A stretch of DNA of 64,000 nt from Sceloporus undulatus (lineage: Eukaryota > Chordata > Lepidosauria > Squamata > Phrynosomatidae): NCBI RefSeq assembly GCF_019175285.1, contig NC_056522.1, forward strand, positions 233,730,057 to 233,794,056. Direction: 5' to 3'. Within the stretch, counting starts at the first letter, position 1. Each line of letters opens with the position of its first letter. The notes beneath the pieces were generated by a model. That model was not told the origin of the DNA. It saw only the letters and a program-made list of their open reading frames with translations, and did not search any database. A program made the position numbers and the translations under genes. This document shows, in pieces, positions 11,221-21,918 of the stretch.

Positions 11221-11224
11221 TGGA

Positions 11225-11362
11225 AGTGTGTGTGTGTGTACCTACAAGTCGCCTGTCATATTATGGCAACCTTGTAAATTTCATAGGGTTTCCTTAGACA
11301 AGAGGTGGTTTTACCCAGTTCCTTCCTCTGAAATAGAGTGTACAGCACTTGGTGTTTGTTGA
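11225..11362 (-). repeat. 5S-derived SINE, tail fragment
   Basis: The antisense BovB-like tail is present (TGGCAACCTTGTAAATTTCA, ACCCAGTTCCTTCCTCTGAA, then GTACAGCACTTGGTGTTTG), but the 5S head is missing. It is a broken relic of the same SINE family as at 8.05 kb. Confidence 0.7.
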
Positions 11363-12370
11363 TGTAGAACAGACTTATCCATGAATATGTACATTTTATA
11401 GGCTTGCAACATTTCTACTATGAGATGACTATTGCTCTTGTCTTCAAATGGAACTGTTTCAAAAGGTTGAAATGAAGGTCATCAGGAGATTTAGTCTCCT
11501 TTTATCACTCCCATCCCCAGAGACTATCTGTTGAAATCTATCCTGAATCTAATATATTATTTCAAGGGTTTTAATAGAAAAGGTGAAATCATTTTATTTA
11601 ACTTCTTAGATACATTGGTTAGCCTATAATAGAGATTGTTTATATTAATACATAGATTTGCTTGGTGATGCCTGTGATGGATTTCTCACTTGTTCAGAAG
11701 TAATTACGTCACAATACCTGCAATGGAATCAATAGCAAGAGGTCTTAAAACAGTAATGATATGATGGTGATTTTGGCTTTCTTCTGTTTGATCTGAGTGC
11801 AGTTTATATTTTTCATACCTTTTAAGAACCTCATTGCTGAGACAGCTGCAGTGGTAATAATGGTTACATGGGCAGAATAACAAGTGATGGAAAGTTAACC
11901 AGTCTCTGTGAACTGATAAAGCATTCTGATGGGCTGAGGAATCAAATGAGTAAGAGAATTCTCTAGAAGCAAGCTTCGAACTTGGAAAATTACTTGTCAT
12001 GGCAACAGGCAGGTATCACTGCTGAGATTACAACCTCGGAGCAGAGATTTATTTAATTTGCACAAGGAATGAGCATTATGCAGGAAATCTATAGATTGCT
12101 TACAATCATAAAGAGTAAAAAAGGTAACTAGTCCAGAAACCTGGTGAACCGTCTCATTTTCCAAATTGTAAAGACCTAAAAATGTTTCTGAAAAATTATT
12201 TAAAAAGGCAAAAATATTTCCCCCTTGTTTCTCATCCTTTTGGAGCCTTTTAGCCTATCCACCCCTTTCATTATAAACACAGAAGGACATTTAGGAGGCA
12301 CTGTTTTGTTTTTCTAGAGAGAAAATGGGTCTCTTCATAGCAGAAAATGCTACCCTGAGAAGGAGCAGAA
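11363..12370. other. Unassigned AT-rich stretch
   Basis: No repeat or gene recognised. The longest open frame (98 codons, antisense, 11704-12000) shows no recognisable domain. Confidence 0.35.
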
Positions 12371-12375
12371 TGATA

Positions 12376-12770
12376 GAAGATTATCGCACCGGGATTAAAA
12401 CGTTCCCCGGTGCGTTCTAACGTGCATGCGCAGGGGTGCGCATGGAGCGTGATGGGAACCAGATGGGGCCCAGAATGCTATTTTACCGCACAGTGGAATG
12501 CCGCTGTCACTGCCGGGTATTCCCATCGCATTCCCATTGAGTTCCAGGGGACACCATTTTTGAGAACTGTTTCAAAGCGTCCCCAGAAATGGTGTCCCCT
12601 GGAACTCAATGCGAACGCGATGGGAATGCCCAGTGGTGACGGCGGCATTCCGCTGTGTGGTAAAATAGTGTTCTGGGCCCCATCGGGTTCCCATCACGCT
12701 CCGTGCGCGCCCCCGAGCGTGCAGGTTAGAACGCACCGGGGAACGTTTTAACCCCAGTGCAATAATCTTC
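12376..12770. mobile_element. 395-bp near-perfect palindromic MITE
   Basis: Two arms of roughly 180 bp are inverted copies of each other around a short centre near 12570. The ends read GAAGATTATCGCACCGGG and, inverted, GAAGATTATTGCACTGGG. Inner arm sequence is CpG-rich. A TA duplication flanking T(C/T)GCAC ends is possible but not proven. There is no transposase. Related TTATCRCA ends occur at 19.0, 43.2 and 60.4 kb. The high arm identity suggests a fairly recent insertion. Confidence 0.8.
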
Positions 12771-12824
12771 ATCCATTCTGGCAATATAGATATGGGCATA
12801 GCTGAAGATTCTGTAGTTCATCTT

Positions 12825-13078
12825 TCCCCTCTCCTTTAACTCTTCATGTACGGAATAAGGACTTTTTCATCAGCCACTCCAAAATTGTGGAATGACCAGG
12901 TGGAAGAGATTTTACAGCTAGATACAGTGTTTTCACTTAAAACAGCTTTAAAGACCAATCTCTTCTAAATAGATAGTTTTAGATATGTTTGCTTTTCAAA
13001 CTGAAGTTATGCTCTTTTAAGTGATTATGTATTTTTAATTGGTGTTTGTACTGTTTCGCTGTGTATGCATCTGTTTGT
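12825..13078 (+). mobile_element. L2-like LINE 3' fragment
   Basis: It carries the L2 3' phrase ACTTTTTCATCAGCCACTCC followed by TGTGGAATGACCAGG and a T-rich 3' UTR. It is 5'-truncated and ends near the TTA microsatellite. Confidence 0.55.
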
Positions 13079-13081
13079 TGC

Positions 13082-13082
<1 letters not shown>

Positions 13083-13126
<44 letters not shown>
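13083..13126. repeat. (TTA)n microsatellite
   Basis: About 14 uninterrupted TTA units; the poly-Tyr run of a short open frame comes from this tract. Confidence 0.98.
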
Positions 13127-13290
13127 CCTTTATTTATAAAGCACTGTAAATTTACACAACGCTGTACATACAATCTTTTTAATTGGACGGTTCCCTGCCC
13201 TCAGGCTTACAATCTAAAAAGACACGACACAAAAGGAGAAGGGAAAGGTGGTGGGGAAGGGGCCTCTCTAGTAGGATAATACATATAAAA
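13127..13290. repeat. Probable interspersed repeat of unknown class
   Basis: TTTATAAAGCACTGTAAATT, then ACACAACGCTGTACATACAA and CCTGCCCTCAGGCTTACAAT resemble a repeat I associate with squamate genomes, but I cannot name its class. It abuts the TTA microsatellite, a common position for an old LINE or SINE end. Confidence 0.35.
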
Positions 13291-14935
13291 TACATAGCTA
13301 TATTTGAACCAGTACTTCCCCACCCTGATACATAGGGAGAGGTGGATAGGAAACTTTTAGTATGTATGTATTTCAAATAAAGGATTACTTCTTCATCTGA
13401 AACAACTAATAGAAAATTGTCATAGACTGTGTTTTCAGTGTTCCACAATGTTTTCAATGTGTCTGTTTCTCTCACTCTTGAGAAACAGTGTCTATTTGCT
13501 CATCTGCAACTCACTCAGAAACTCCAAAATGCAGTGAACTCAAAGGTTTTGGATCTTATGGAATATGTATGGTCACTCTTTGAGGCTTTCTCTACAAAAC
13601 CTATGCTTAAAATTCCTCCAAATCATGGCAAGTATAAATAAGATTTGGCTTCTAAGTCCAGCCCACACTAACATTTATTGAGTCATGATTATTATGCTTT
13701 CCAATGTTTTTTAAGAGGCAAAAATATAATTAAAAAATCAATGGACAAAGAAGCATGATATGGGCATCTACCAATGGCTAGAATAATATTTTTCAAATCT
13801 GAAAACAGAATGGAATTTGACCTGCTGGCTATGTTTATTAATCAATACACACACACAAACACACACACAAACACACACCACACATATATTTTAGAGAAAA
13901 AGAAAAACCCTGATGTAGAGAAATGCAGCTGCAGGACTTTTATTGAACATCACCTAAATAGGCATTAACTGAGATTGATGAGCTTTACAAAAAGAAAGTA
14001 AAAACAAAATGTAATGAATATGCTTTGGAAAATATAGAAGTGCCTTCCAAGCAGCAGAAAGTGAACATGATCAGAATTACTGCATAAGGTTGGTCCCAAG
14101 CAGCAGATCCAGAATTGTGTTAGGTGTCTTTTCATGCACAGTACAGCAATAAAACTTCCAACTGTCCTGTGAAAATGATGCCACAGTCAAAACTGGCTTT
14201 GCAATTCATACATTTATATGTTTTCAAATGTTTTATTGTTCTTTTCACATTGTTAAAGAAAATAGCTTAGGTTTACTTCTAAATGTTCATTTTTTTTTAC
14301 TATTCTGAAGGCAATTTATACAAAGCCCCAAAAGCTAACTTTCAAGGTGTTTGCAGAGGACCTCTTATAATTGTGACCTTATACTACATTGGAAGCCATT
14401 TATTTTCATAAGTGTAATTGACAGATCCTTAATCACAAAAACTGACCCTCTCTCTAAGTAATGGAAACTACATTTTTTTGGTTATGAATAAACTTGGCGT
14501 TATTAAAAGCTAAATGTTCAGCTCTTCCAAGGGTCTTGCAGCAAGATCAGTGATACTCTGCACTGCCATAGGATCTTGTTTTGTTTTGTTTTGCAGGGGT
14601 CAGCAATAATTTAACTTCATTTCATACAGTTGTTTTTAAGTACTAAATATTATTTGCTTCCTGCAAGACAGGACTAGTTCTCTTCATCCCCTGATGAATT
14701 TTTATGTAGAAAGAAAAAGGATCAATACATTTTCTTTTTCAACAGAGTACTAATTGAGAAGGAGGCATCAGAAATCTGGTATGCTTCATGGAACTGTAGT
14801 GAACAAAGCTTTGTGGTTTGTGATTTTTAATAAGGCAACAGTATGACTGAATTGGAGGTGGAAGGAGCAATATTGGTCCTATAAGATGTGAAATCTGACT
14901 GCTGAAATTGTTGGGACTGCTGTATGTCACCGACT
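13291..14935. other. Unassigned AT-rich stretch
   Basis: It contains a CA-rich tract at 13845-13890 and an A/T-rich remainder. No gene, RNA or named repeat was found. Confidence 0.4.
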
Positions 14936-14949
14936 GGCATTAATCTGGA

Positions 14950-15018
14950 CCAGGGTTTCTCAGCTAAGTCCCAGGAACCCTAAGGTTCCATGAGAGATTG
15001 CTAGGGGTTTTGCAAGCA
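14950..15018 (+). mobile_element. hAT-Charlie-like terminal fragment
   Basis: GACCAGGGTTTCTCAGCTAA, then GTCCCAGGAACCCTAAGGTT and TGCTAGGGGTTTTGCAAGCA resemble the terminal region of Charlie-type hAT elements (usual start CAGGGGTTCTCAA). No opposite end is visible, so this is a partial relic. Confidence 0.45.
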
Positions 15019-15029
15019 ACCACGATTGA

Positions 15030-15229
15030 ATCACTCCCTCTTTCCGTTTGTTGATGTTATTTGCTGTCAACTTGACAGACTTGTGGCAACCTTACAAATT
15101 AGAGACCTTTGCATTTCCAGGTCATCTATAGCACTGCTCAGGCCTTGCAAACACATGGTTGTGGCTTTCTTGATTAAATCAGTCCATCTACAGTACAGTC
15201 TTTTACTGAACTAATCATTCTGTAATGTG
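15030..15229 (-). mobile_element. BovB/RTE LINE fragment, distal half
   Basis: This is the antisense continuation of the BovB fragment at 15.57-15.85 kb (GCTGTCAACTTGACAGACTT, AAATTAGAGACCTTTGCATT, CTTGATTAAATCAGTCCATC). A Harbinger-like element separates the two halves. Confidence 0.6.
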
Positions 15230-15566
15230 GGCCCTGTACAGATGGGCCCTTTGCGGCATCATGGCGATGTGCTAAGGTTGCCTTGGGGCGGTGCGTGCAC
15301 ATGCCCTGCAACCCTAGCATGTCACCATGATGCCATAGCTGTGCGGCACTGTCCAGACGGCACACACAGCTATTATGTCGCTGCTGCATGGTGTCTAGAT
15401 GGAGCTTGCGCCACTGCCAGCTGTTTACGGCGGCACAAAAAGGAGCCACTTTTCAGCGCTCCTTTTTCTTACACAACTGTGCTGCACAATTTGGTTGCTG
15501 CGGCGCAGCTACGTGAAAAAGAGAGGTGACTCCTGGCCGCCTCTTTCTGGTGGTCTGTACCCTGCC
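15230..15566. mobile_element. Harbinger-like GC-rich MITE (337 bp)
   Basis: The termini are GGCCCTGTACAGA and, inverted, GGCAGGGTACAGA. A 3-bp duplication GTG flanks it at 15227-15229 and 15567-15569. It interrupts a BovB LINE, whose halves resume on either side. A relative with the same length class and interior phrase (AAAGGAGCC) lies at 22.8 kb. The 3-bp duplication points to PIF/Harbinger. No transposase is present. Confidence 0.75.
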
Positions 15567-15569
15567 GTG

Positions 15570-15855
15570 GTCTTCTTTTTTTCCTATTGCCTTCCATTTT
15601 ACCAAGCACTATTATCTTTTCCAATAAGTCATATCACTTCATGATATGTCTAAAGTACAACAGTCTTGGCTCAGGATTGATTTGCTCTCAGGCCGATTTC
15701 TTTGGTTATTTTTGATAGCCCATGATATTAGCAGAACTCTTCCATAGCAGCACATTTCAAATGAGTTGATTTCCTTCCTGTGAGCTGTCCTCTCTATCCA
15801 GCTTTCACTGCCAAATATACATACAGGTCAAAAATACTATAGCATGGATGACTTT
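15570..15855 (-). mobile_element. BovB/RTE LINE ORF2 fragment, proximal half
   Basis: On the minus strand it encodes decayed BovB ORF2 C-terminal sequence: NSFEMCCYGRVL matches the window's own better BovB copy (INSFxMWCWRRVL layout), and a YFGHIM-like segment is also visible. It continues at 15030-15229 beyond the MITE. Confidence 0.65.
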
Positions 15856-16912
15856 GGCATTGGTATTTAATAATATATGCTGACAAGATATGTTGATAAG
15901 CCCTTCTCTCATGTCTGCACAACTTGTTGACAGCTCCCTCCCTCCAAAGTGTTGGGAAATAACTGGCTAGCAAATAGAAATAATTGGTAGTATTGGGCTG
16001 CTGTGCTGGGCATGACAGGAGATCAATTGAAGTTCCAACACAGCTGAGATACATGCCCAGCATGTCCTTATTTTCTACAATGCTGGAAAAATGCAGCTGG
16101 CAAAACATCTACACGAGCAGAATGTTCCGTAGGCGTGTTAGTGGCAGGCAGTGGCAGAGACACAGACAGTGCATACATTGTCATATTGGCTGTCACGCTG
16201 TGTCCGTATAGCTTTTTCATGAAGAACCTTCTGGGTTTACTCCATCTATGCTACTGACTGGCAGCTCTGGAACAGAAAAGAGTATGAGAGGTATGGATAT
16301 GGGGGTGGGTGGGAATATACTAGATTTGACATCATTGACAAAAGTAGCATTTTCACAATTCTCAAGATTGGCTGCAAGGAAAAAAAATCCATCTCACCTC
16401 AAGAATTCACAATTAAAAAAATAATTATATAAAAAGGAATTCTTACATTTCCAAGGCCTGGAGGCCATTTTGGAGAAATGATGTGCACACAGAACAATGC
16501 CAACAGAAATAATGTTCACACAGAACATTTTAGAATGGAAATGGTTCACAATGTACTTGCTGAAAAATTTGTAAAGTAGGGAAAATGTGTAGAGTACCTT
16601 CTACCCAACTCTCACAAACTGATGTGAAAAAAAAGGGGAAGAAAATGTAGGTGTGACATAGGAATGCAAGGAAATCAGCCACACTATAGAGTCACACCAG
16701 TTGTTTACCACTTGAATTATTGACATGGCTCTGTTCTAGGGAAAATAAGCAATTCCCTTATTGATAAAAAATGTTCAGCTCATTAATTTTACAACTCATG
16801 GATTCATCCAAATATGTAAATAGTAAGACTGGAAAGTGGTGGACAATTATATTTAAGATATAAATAATGAAAGAATATAACTGATTAGCTGTTTTTGGTG
16901 TAGTAAATGTCA
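15856..16912. other. Unassigned stretch
   Basis: No named repeat or gene. Open frames of 75-104 codons near 15.8-16.2 kb overlap on both strands and show no domain. Confidence 0.35.
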
Positions 16913-16916
16913 ATCG

Positions 16917-16950
16917 AGAGCCAGTGTGATGTGGTTTGAGTGTTGGGCCT
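16917..16950 (+). repeat. Sauria SINE head fragment
   Basis: GAGAGCCAGTGTGATGTGGT followed by TTGAGTGTTGGGCC is the intact 5' end of a Sauria SINE; the body is absent. It runs directly into an antisense 5S-derived SINE, so insertion or recombination has removed the rest. Confidence 0.75.
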
Positions 16951-17150
16951 TCACGTTGCCTCTTGACTTATGGGGATCCCATGAATTTCATAGGGTTTTT
17001 CTCAGGCAAGAAATACTCAGGGGTAGTTTTGCTAGTTCCTTACTCTGAGAGCCTACAGCACCTGGTATTCACTGGTGGACTCCCATCAAAATACTAACCA
17101 GGGCCGAGCCTGCTTAGCTTCCAAGATCAGATGTAATCTGGTGCCTTTAG
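16951..17150 (-). mobile_element. 5S-rRNA-derived SINE
   Basis: On the minus strand it has a 5S-like head (AGCTAAGCAGGC, CCTGGTTAGTA) and a BovB-like tail. The A-box region AGCTAAGCAGGCTCGGCCCT is close to authentic 5S rRNA, so this is one of the better-preserved copies here. Confidence 0.8.
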
Positions 17151-18090
17151 GGTATTTAGGATGACTGAAATTTGGTAGCTAATATCCAATTTATTGTCCT
17201 CCTCTGTAACCACATAAGAGTCCTACATTAAAACCTTGCAATTAATTGGATAAGAGGTAAGCAGTTTGAAAAAAAACCCCAAAGCAAAGCAAAGATTACC
17301 AATAGCTAAAAAGTAAATTTTAGCAGTTTTCTGGCATTTTGTGATGATAAGGATCATCCTGGATTAATCTCCATTTCAAGCACTGGGTCAACATCTCTCA
17401 ATGCTTTCACTGAATGCTCTCTCTTACCTATTTTGCCCCTTAAGTCTAATTGGACAGCCGATTTCATTGGTTTTCTTTCTAGCTGCTCCCAGTCTCATAT
17501 TGACATCTGATTAGACCAGTGCCCTTGCTTTTGTTTCTGAAGGATGTTGCTTAATTTCCTAGCAGAAAATTTGTTACTGAGGAATCACAATGCATCGTGG
17601 TACAGTTGCGCCAAAAAAATCCCTTTCTTTTAGGGATGCATAGCCCGCATAATTGGGCCACAAATCAATTGGACTGCTGAAGTGTTCCAAGTCAAACACT
17701 TGAAAAACCTCAGTACATTTTTGAATGTCCAATTTGAACATCCAATAAGAAGAGCCATTCAAGATGGCTCCTCTGTTCTCTCTTAGCACAAGAAGAACAA
17801 TCTTATCTTAAAGGAGAGTGGCTTATGGGCCTTGGAGAGATTTTTTTTCAGCAGCAAAACCTTTGGCAAATCCTTATATGGAAATTGTCCTTGGGATGCA
17901 AACATGTTTCCTGATGCAGCCTTGGATAGTCGCTGTTGGCTGGTCTTTGCAGCCCAAGACTGAAGATGGCTCATGAGTTGTAAAGAGCTATTTTCAGCCA
18001 GAGATAGCAGTCCAGTTCTGGTGTTTAAAAATATGTTGTATCAGCACGTAAGGGTGGAAATTGAACTCACCTCTCTGTAGTTTGTTGCCA
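17151..18090. other. Unassigned stretch
   Basis: No gene or named repeat was found. An A/C-rich tract lies near 17268-17295. Two short antisense open frames (17574-17974) lack recognisable domains. Confidence 0.35.
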
Positions 18091-18099
18091 GTTCTGTCA

Positions 18100-18235
18100 C
18101 TAAACTGGACTGCAAAAATAATGTAGTTTGACACCACCTCAACAGTCATGCCTCAATGCTATGGAATCCTGGCATTTTTAGTTGGTTGTAGCACCAGAAC
18201 TCTCTGACAGACAAGGCTAAATATGTCACAGTGTT
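18100..18235. mobile_element. hAT-like MITE, half copy
   Basis: AATAATGTAGTTTGACACCA, then ATGCTATGGAATCCTGGCAT and CCAGAACTCTCTGACAGA match one half of an inverted-repeat MITE found in fuller form at 26.7, 31.3, 37.5, 54.6 and 57.5 kb. The other arm is missing. Confidence 0.6.
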
Positions 18236-18524
18236 CATGGTAATACTCATGGAGAGGTTTTACAGAAAACTAGAGATTCCCTACTTCAGACTTGCTTCTG
18301 TCCATGTTTTAGAATGCCTAAATAGGGCATATGGATTCTGGAACATACAGTCTCCAACTGCAAATGACAGAGTTAAGGAATAGATTTTAGTTGTAAGGCC
18401 TCTGGTCATTTTGAAATGGAATTGCTCCACTAATTTGAGCAAGGATACTGAAGGTATTAAAAACTCCCATTCTAAATACTCATCTCAGTCTTAAATTAAT
18501 TCCATATAGTATTTCTGTCAACTC

Positions 18525-18540
18525 CCCCCCCCCCCCCCCC
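18525..18540. repeat. Poly-C tract
   Basis: A homopolymer run of about 16 C; length may be uncertain in the assembly. Confidence 0.9.
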
Positions 18541-19012
18541 ACTTCATTGTAACATTTCTAGGTAGGTGAAAAGCAGGTTTGTCAAACATAGGTGATGTTG
18601 TTTAGCTGCCACAATCTGATTTAACTTTCTTTTATAACAAAAAAGGAGGTGCTGATAATTGTTGATATTGTCGGCATCACTGCATACAGATATATTGTGT
18701 GACAATGGCAAGGATGCTAGCCTATATCACAATGTTCCTCTAATCCTAACTCATAGTACCTATACGTAAACTCTGTTTTACATAAGTTTTATAAATTAGT
18801 CCATCTTTATTTCATTACACCCTAATTGCTTTTTCATCCCAAAATGAAGTCCATATTGGTTCTGAGGTGCAGTCACTAGTCTACAACTAGGCTGATACCT
18901 TCTGTTGTATTTATGGTCATCCATGAAATAAAATAAAAAAGAGAGAAGGGAACAATAATGGGTGACTCAGCTGCCTCTTTCTCTGTATTGCTCCTTGCAT
19001 GCATCAGAGAGA

Positions 19013-19282
19013 CTTATCACATGAAGAAAGAAAGCCGAGAGGCAGTGAGAGAAACGAGATTTTCTCCTTGCTTCTCCCCATGTTGTCACAGCACTTCTCC
19101 AGAACAAGACCATTGTAAAAGCATGCCTTTGCCAAATGGATTTTTCCAGTGTGTCAAAAGACACACTTTTGCAACTATCTCCTTTAGGAAGAGAATGGAA
19201 GTTCTTCAGTGGTATACAGAGAGGCAAAAAGGAAGCTTCTTTTCTCTTGCTGCCCATCATCTTTCTTTTGTCATGTGATAAG
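19013..19282. mobile_element. Inverted-repeat MITE with TTATCACA ends (270 bp)
   Basis: The left arm CTTATCACATGAAGAAAGAA faces the right arm TTTCTTTTGTCATGTGATAA. Similarity continues inward (GAGAGGCAG facing CTGCCTCTC-like sequence) with decay. The ends share TTATCRCA with the palindromes at 12.4, 43.2 and 60.4 kb. Open frames on both strands here are a by-product of the inverted repeat. Confidence 0.6.
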
Positions 19283-19639
19283 GCTGAGAAACAACCACAA
19301 CAAAGGGTGGATTGTTAAACTTTAACACACGGAATGTACTTCTTGTTCAGATGATCAAAGGGGATGGGGGAGGTGACTGGACTAGAAGTTAACTTCCACA
19401 CTAATGATGAGAAAGCATCCTTCCCTATGCCTGGGAGTAGGAGGCTAGCTTAGAATGTATAGGCCAGGCCACTTAGTACACACAAGTCTGCCACAGCTTT
19501 ACCATGGACAACCAGTAGACTTTTTCTTAGCCTGCTCCCTTTAAATGGAGAAAAATTAAACATACAGTTTCATTTTCTTTTGTTGGAATGTATTGGAGAT
19601 TAATTAGGAAATTGAAATGGGAAAATAGCTCTGGGAGCT

Positions 19640-20290
19640 TCTTCAATATCATCAAGTGGAAACAAAGCTCTGTTATGAAAAGAGGAGATGATCTGTTCAT
19701 TTTTTATTTAATGCAGCGGTGGGGGAAGCTTTTTGTACATGCCAAGTAAGCATTAATTGGTCTGTGAATGATCTGCAGTTTTTAAGGGGTAGACTTCTCA
19801 GCACATTGTCGGCCATTCAAGCATGCAAAAGAAGTGAGGCGGTTTAGCATTATTAATTGCTAGCTAGCTGATTAGATTTACGTGGCATTGCCAGTCCTTA
19901 CAGCCCAAATAATCATTCCTCACAATATAAAAAATTTACAATGCCATTAAATTTATCCCTAGCAGGTTTTCCAAAGTGAACTCTCCTAACAGCAATAAAC
20001 TTTTATTGTATGTTTAATTTATTTCTCCCTCAAGTCAGGAAATGTCTCAAAGACGTATGTCGGTGCTCATTGGTATTATTCCTTAAATATACATAAACAT
20101 ATTTAATCTATTTCTTTCATTCTGCCAAGACGCTACTGAATAAGGTTGTTTTCAGATGTTGCTATAGGGAGGAATGATAGTGTGAAAGCTGCCCCAATAG
20201 CTGATAATTAAAGAGGCGCTAATTAAAGAGTTCTCTGGCAGAACTTTTGATGCTGCTTTCACTGCTTGTGTTTGAATATCCATGTTTCTA
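19640..20290. other. Repeat-free block rich in homeodomain-type cores
   Basis: No interspersed repeat was detected over about 650 bp. Cores such as TTAATTGCTAGCTAG, CATTAATTGG, GATAATTAAAG and GCTAATTAAAG recur. This resembles vertebrate developmental noncoding elements, but that is inference from composition. Confidence 0.3.
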
Positions 20291-20405
20291 TCTGACCTGT
20301 GTTCTGGTCTGGTAGTCCAAATGGATTGGAGATCACCTTTTCTACCAATGGGGAAGTTAGTATAATAATGGTTAGCAGTTTAATTAACTGTCCATAAGCT
20401 TATTA

Positions 20406-20619
20406 CAGTGGGTCCTTGTTATCTGCTGGGGTTTGATTCCAGGACCCCCTGTGGATACTCAAGTCCCATTAAATATAATGGCAGAGCAAAATGGTGTCCC
20501 TTATATAAAATGGAAAATCAAGTTTTACTATTTGGAATTTATAATTTATTTTGAATATTTTCAATCTGTGGATGCTTGAATCTGTGGATAAAAAAACTGT
20601 GGATAAGAAGGGCCGACTG
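20406..20619. mobile_element. Tigger/pogo-like MITE with TA duplication (214 bp)
   Basis: The left end is CAGTGGGTCCTTGTTATCTG. The right end is its inverse, GATAAGAAGGGCCGACTG. Both sides carry TA. Inner arms match loosely (CCTGTGGATACTCAAG facing GAATCTGTGGATAA). TA duplication and CAG ends support the Tc1/mariner superfamily, Tigger-like. Confidence 0.75.
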
Positions 20620-20898
20620 TATTTTCTCCATAACAACTTACTAACTGTTAGACCATTTCTGTTATGTTTCTTGTCTTCTGAATTTTGATTGAGTGCCTAT
20701 TTAACTACCAATTGAGAAGTCTGGGGTGGTGATGGATGGATGGGTTGATTGCTCTTCCATGTCAATTTTGAATAAGTTTTTTCCACAGCAGCATATGGTT
20801 TTTAAAAATGCTTACTTAAAAAAATTAATACATATGCAAATATAGGTTTTTAAATGTGTGTCCTCACAAAACACTTATAAATATCCCTATCTAAATCT

Positions 20899-20933
<35 letters not shown>

Positions 20934-21010
20934 TTATATGCCATCTTTCTCCCAGAGTGGGATCCAAGACTACCCACAAAAGAAATATACATTCCTAAAC
21001 ACATCTTATT
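20899..21010 (-). repeat. (ATC)n microsatellite joined to an antisense L2 tail
   Basis: About 11 ATC units lead into TTTATATGCCATCTTTCTCC, the reverse of an L2 3' terminus. The microsatellite probably grew from the LINE tail; the same arrangement, in sense, is at 48.33-48.41 kb. Confidence 0.65.
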
Positions 21011-21363
21011 TTAAAACATGAATTTTAAAATACAATAGTGTCATAGTGTTTTTAGTTGAGAACTGCAAATTTTGAGTTGAGAATTACAAAATTCAGAGAA
21101 GTGTGAAATCTGGAGGACAGTTGTACTGTGATGCACATATTATACCAGGAGGCTCAGATAATTCACATCTTCATGAAAATTTATTTTGTATTCATGTGAT
21201 AAAAGTAATATAACCTTCTGGTTGTTTAGAGAAATAGAACTGAGCTTCAGTGGTGCTGTTTGAAATTTTTATTGATGTAGTTTTGAAGGGGGAAGTTCAA
21301 AAAGAGACCATAAGGCCAGAATGAGGTAGAGCCACATTGAAGAAATAAACATCAGTTTGCTTT

Positions 21364-21918
21364 GGCCGGTTACACACCGGCAGTTTAGTGCGTGTTCGCC
21401 ACGCACTAGGGTTACGAAAGGGCGGTGCTTCCGCACCGCCCTAACCCTAGTGCGTGGCAAACATGCACTAAACGGCGGCGGCCCTTCCGCACGGCCGCTG
21501 CCGTGAGTACGTCATGGCTGCGCCGCCTCTAGACGGGGCGGCGCGTCCATGACGTAGTAGCTCCGCGCCAGGGCGCTTAGTGCGCCCTGGACACGGAGCA
21601 GGAAGGAGCTCCATTTTGGAGCTCCTTCCGGGTTTAGTCCGCTGGGCGCAGCCTTCAGACGGCTGCGCCCAGCGGACTAAACGAGAAAGGGGCCAAGCGG
21701 CCCCTTTCTCTGCTCCCCGCTGCCGTGGGGTTCCTTGGGCTTGAAGCCCCAGGGACACCCTTTTCTGGCTGCGGGAAGCGGCGTTTTGCTGCTTCCCCGC
21801 AGCCCGAAAAGCGGCGGATCGGGGCCTCAGTGGCTGCTGGTGTACGCCGCTGAAGCCCCGATACTCCGGGGAAAGGGGCGGGGCCAGACCACCCCAAATT
21901 GGCGGTCTATATCCCACC
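21364..21918 (+). mobile_element. CpG-rich Harbinger-like hairpin-chain element, copy 1 (555 bp)
   Basis: The ends are GGCCGGTTACACACCGGC and, inverted, GGTGGGATATAGACCGCC. A perfect TTT duplication lies at 21361-21363 and 21919-21921. The interior is a chain of hairpins: about 21391-21475, 21601-21629, 21633-21681 (perfect 21-bp arms, 7-bp loop), 21685-21715 and 21765-21812. It is GC- and CpG-rich in an AT-rich setting. No transposase is present. The related reverse copy is at 48.5 kb. Confidence 0.8.

Noticed and set aside
13046-13279. Poly-Tyr frame
   Set aside because: Pure product of the (TTA)n microsatellite.
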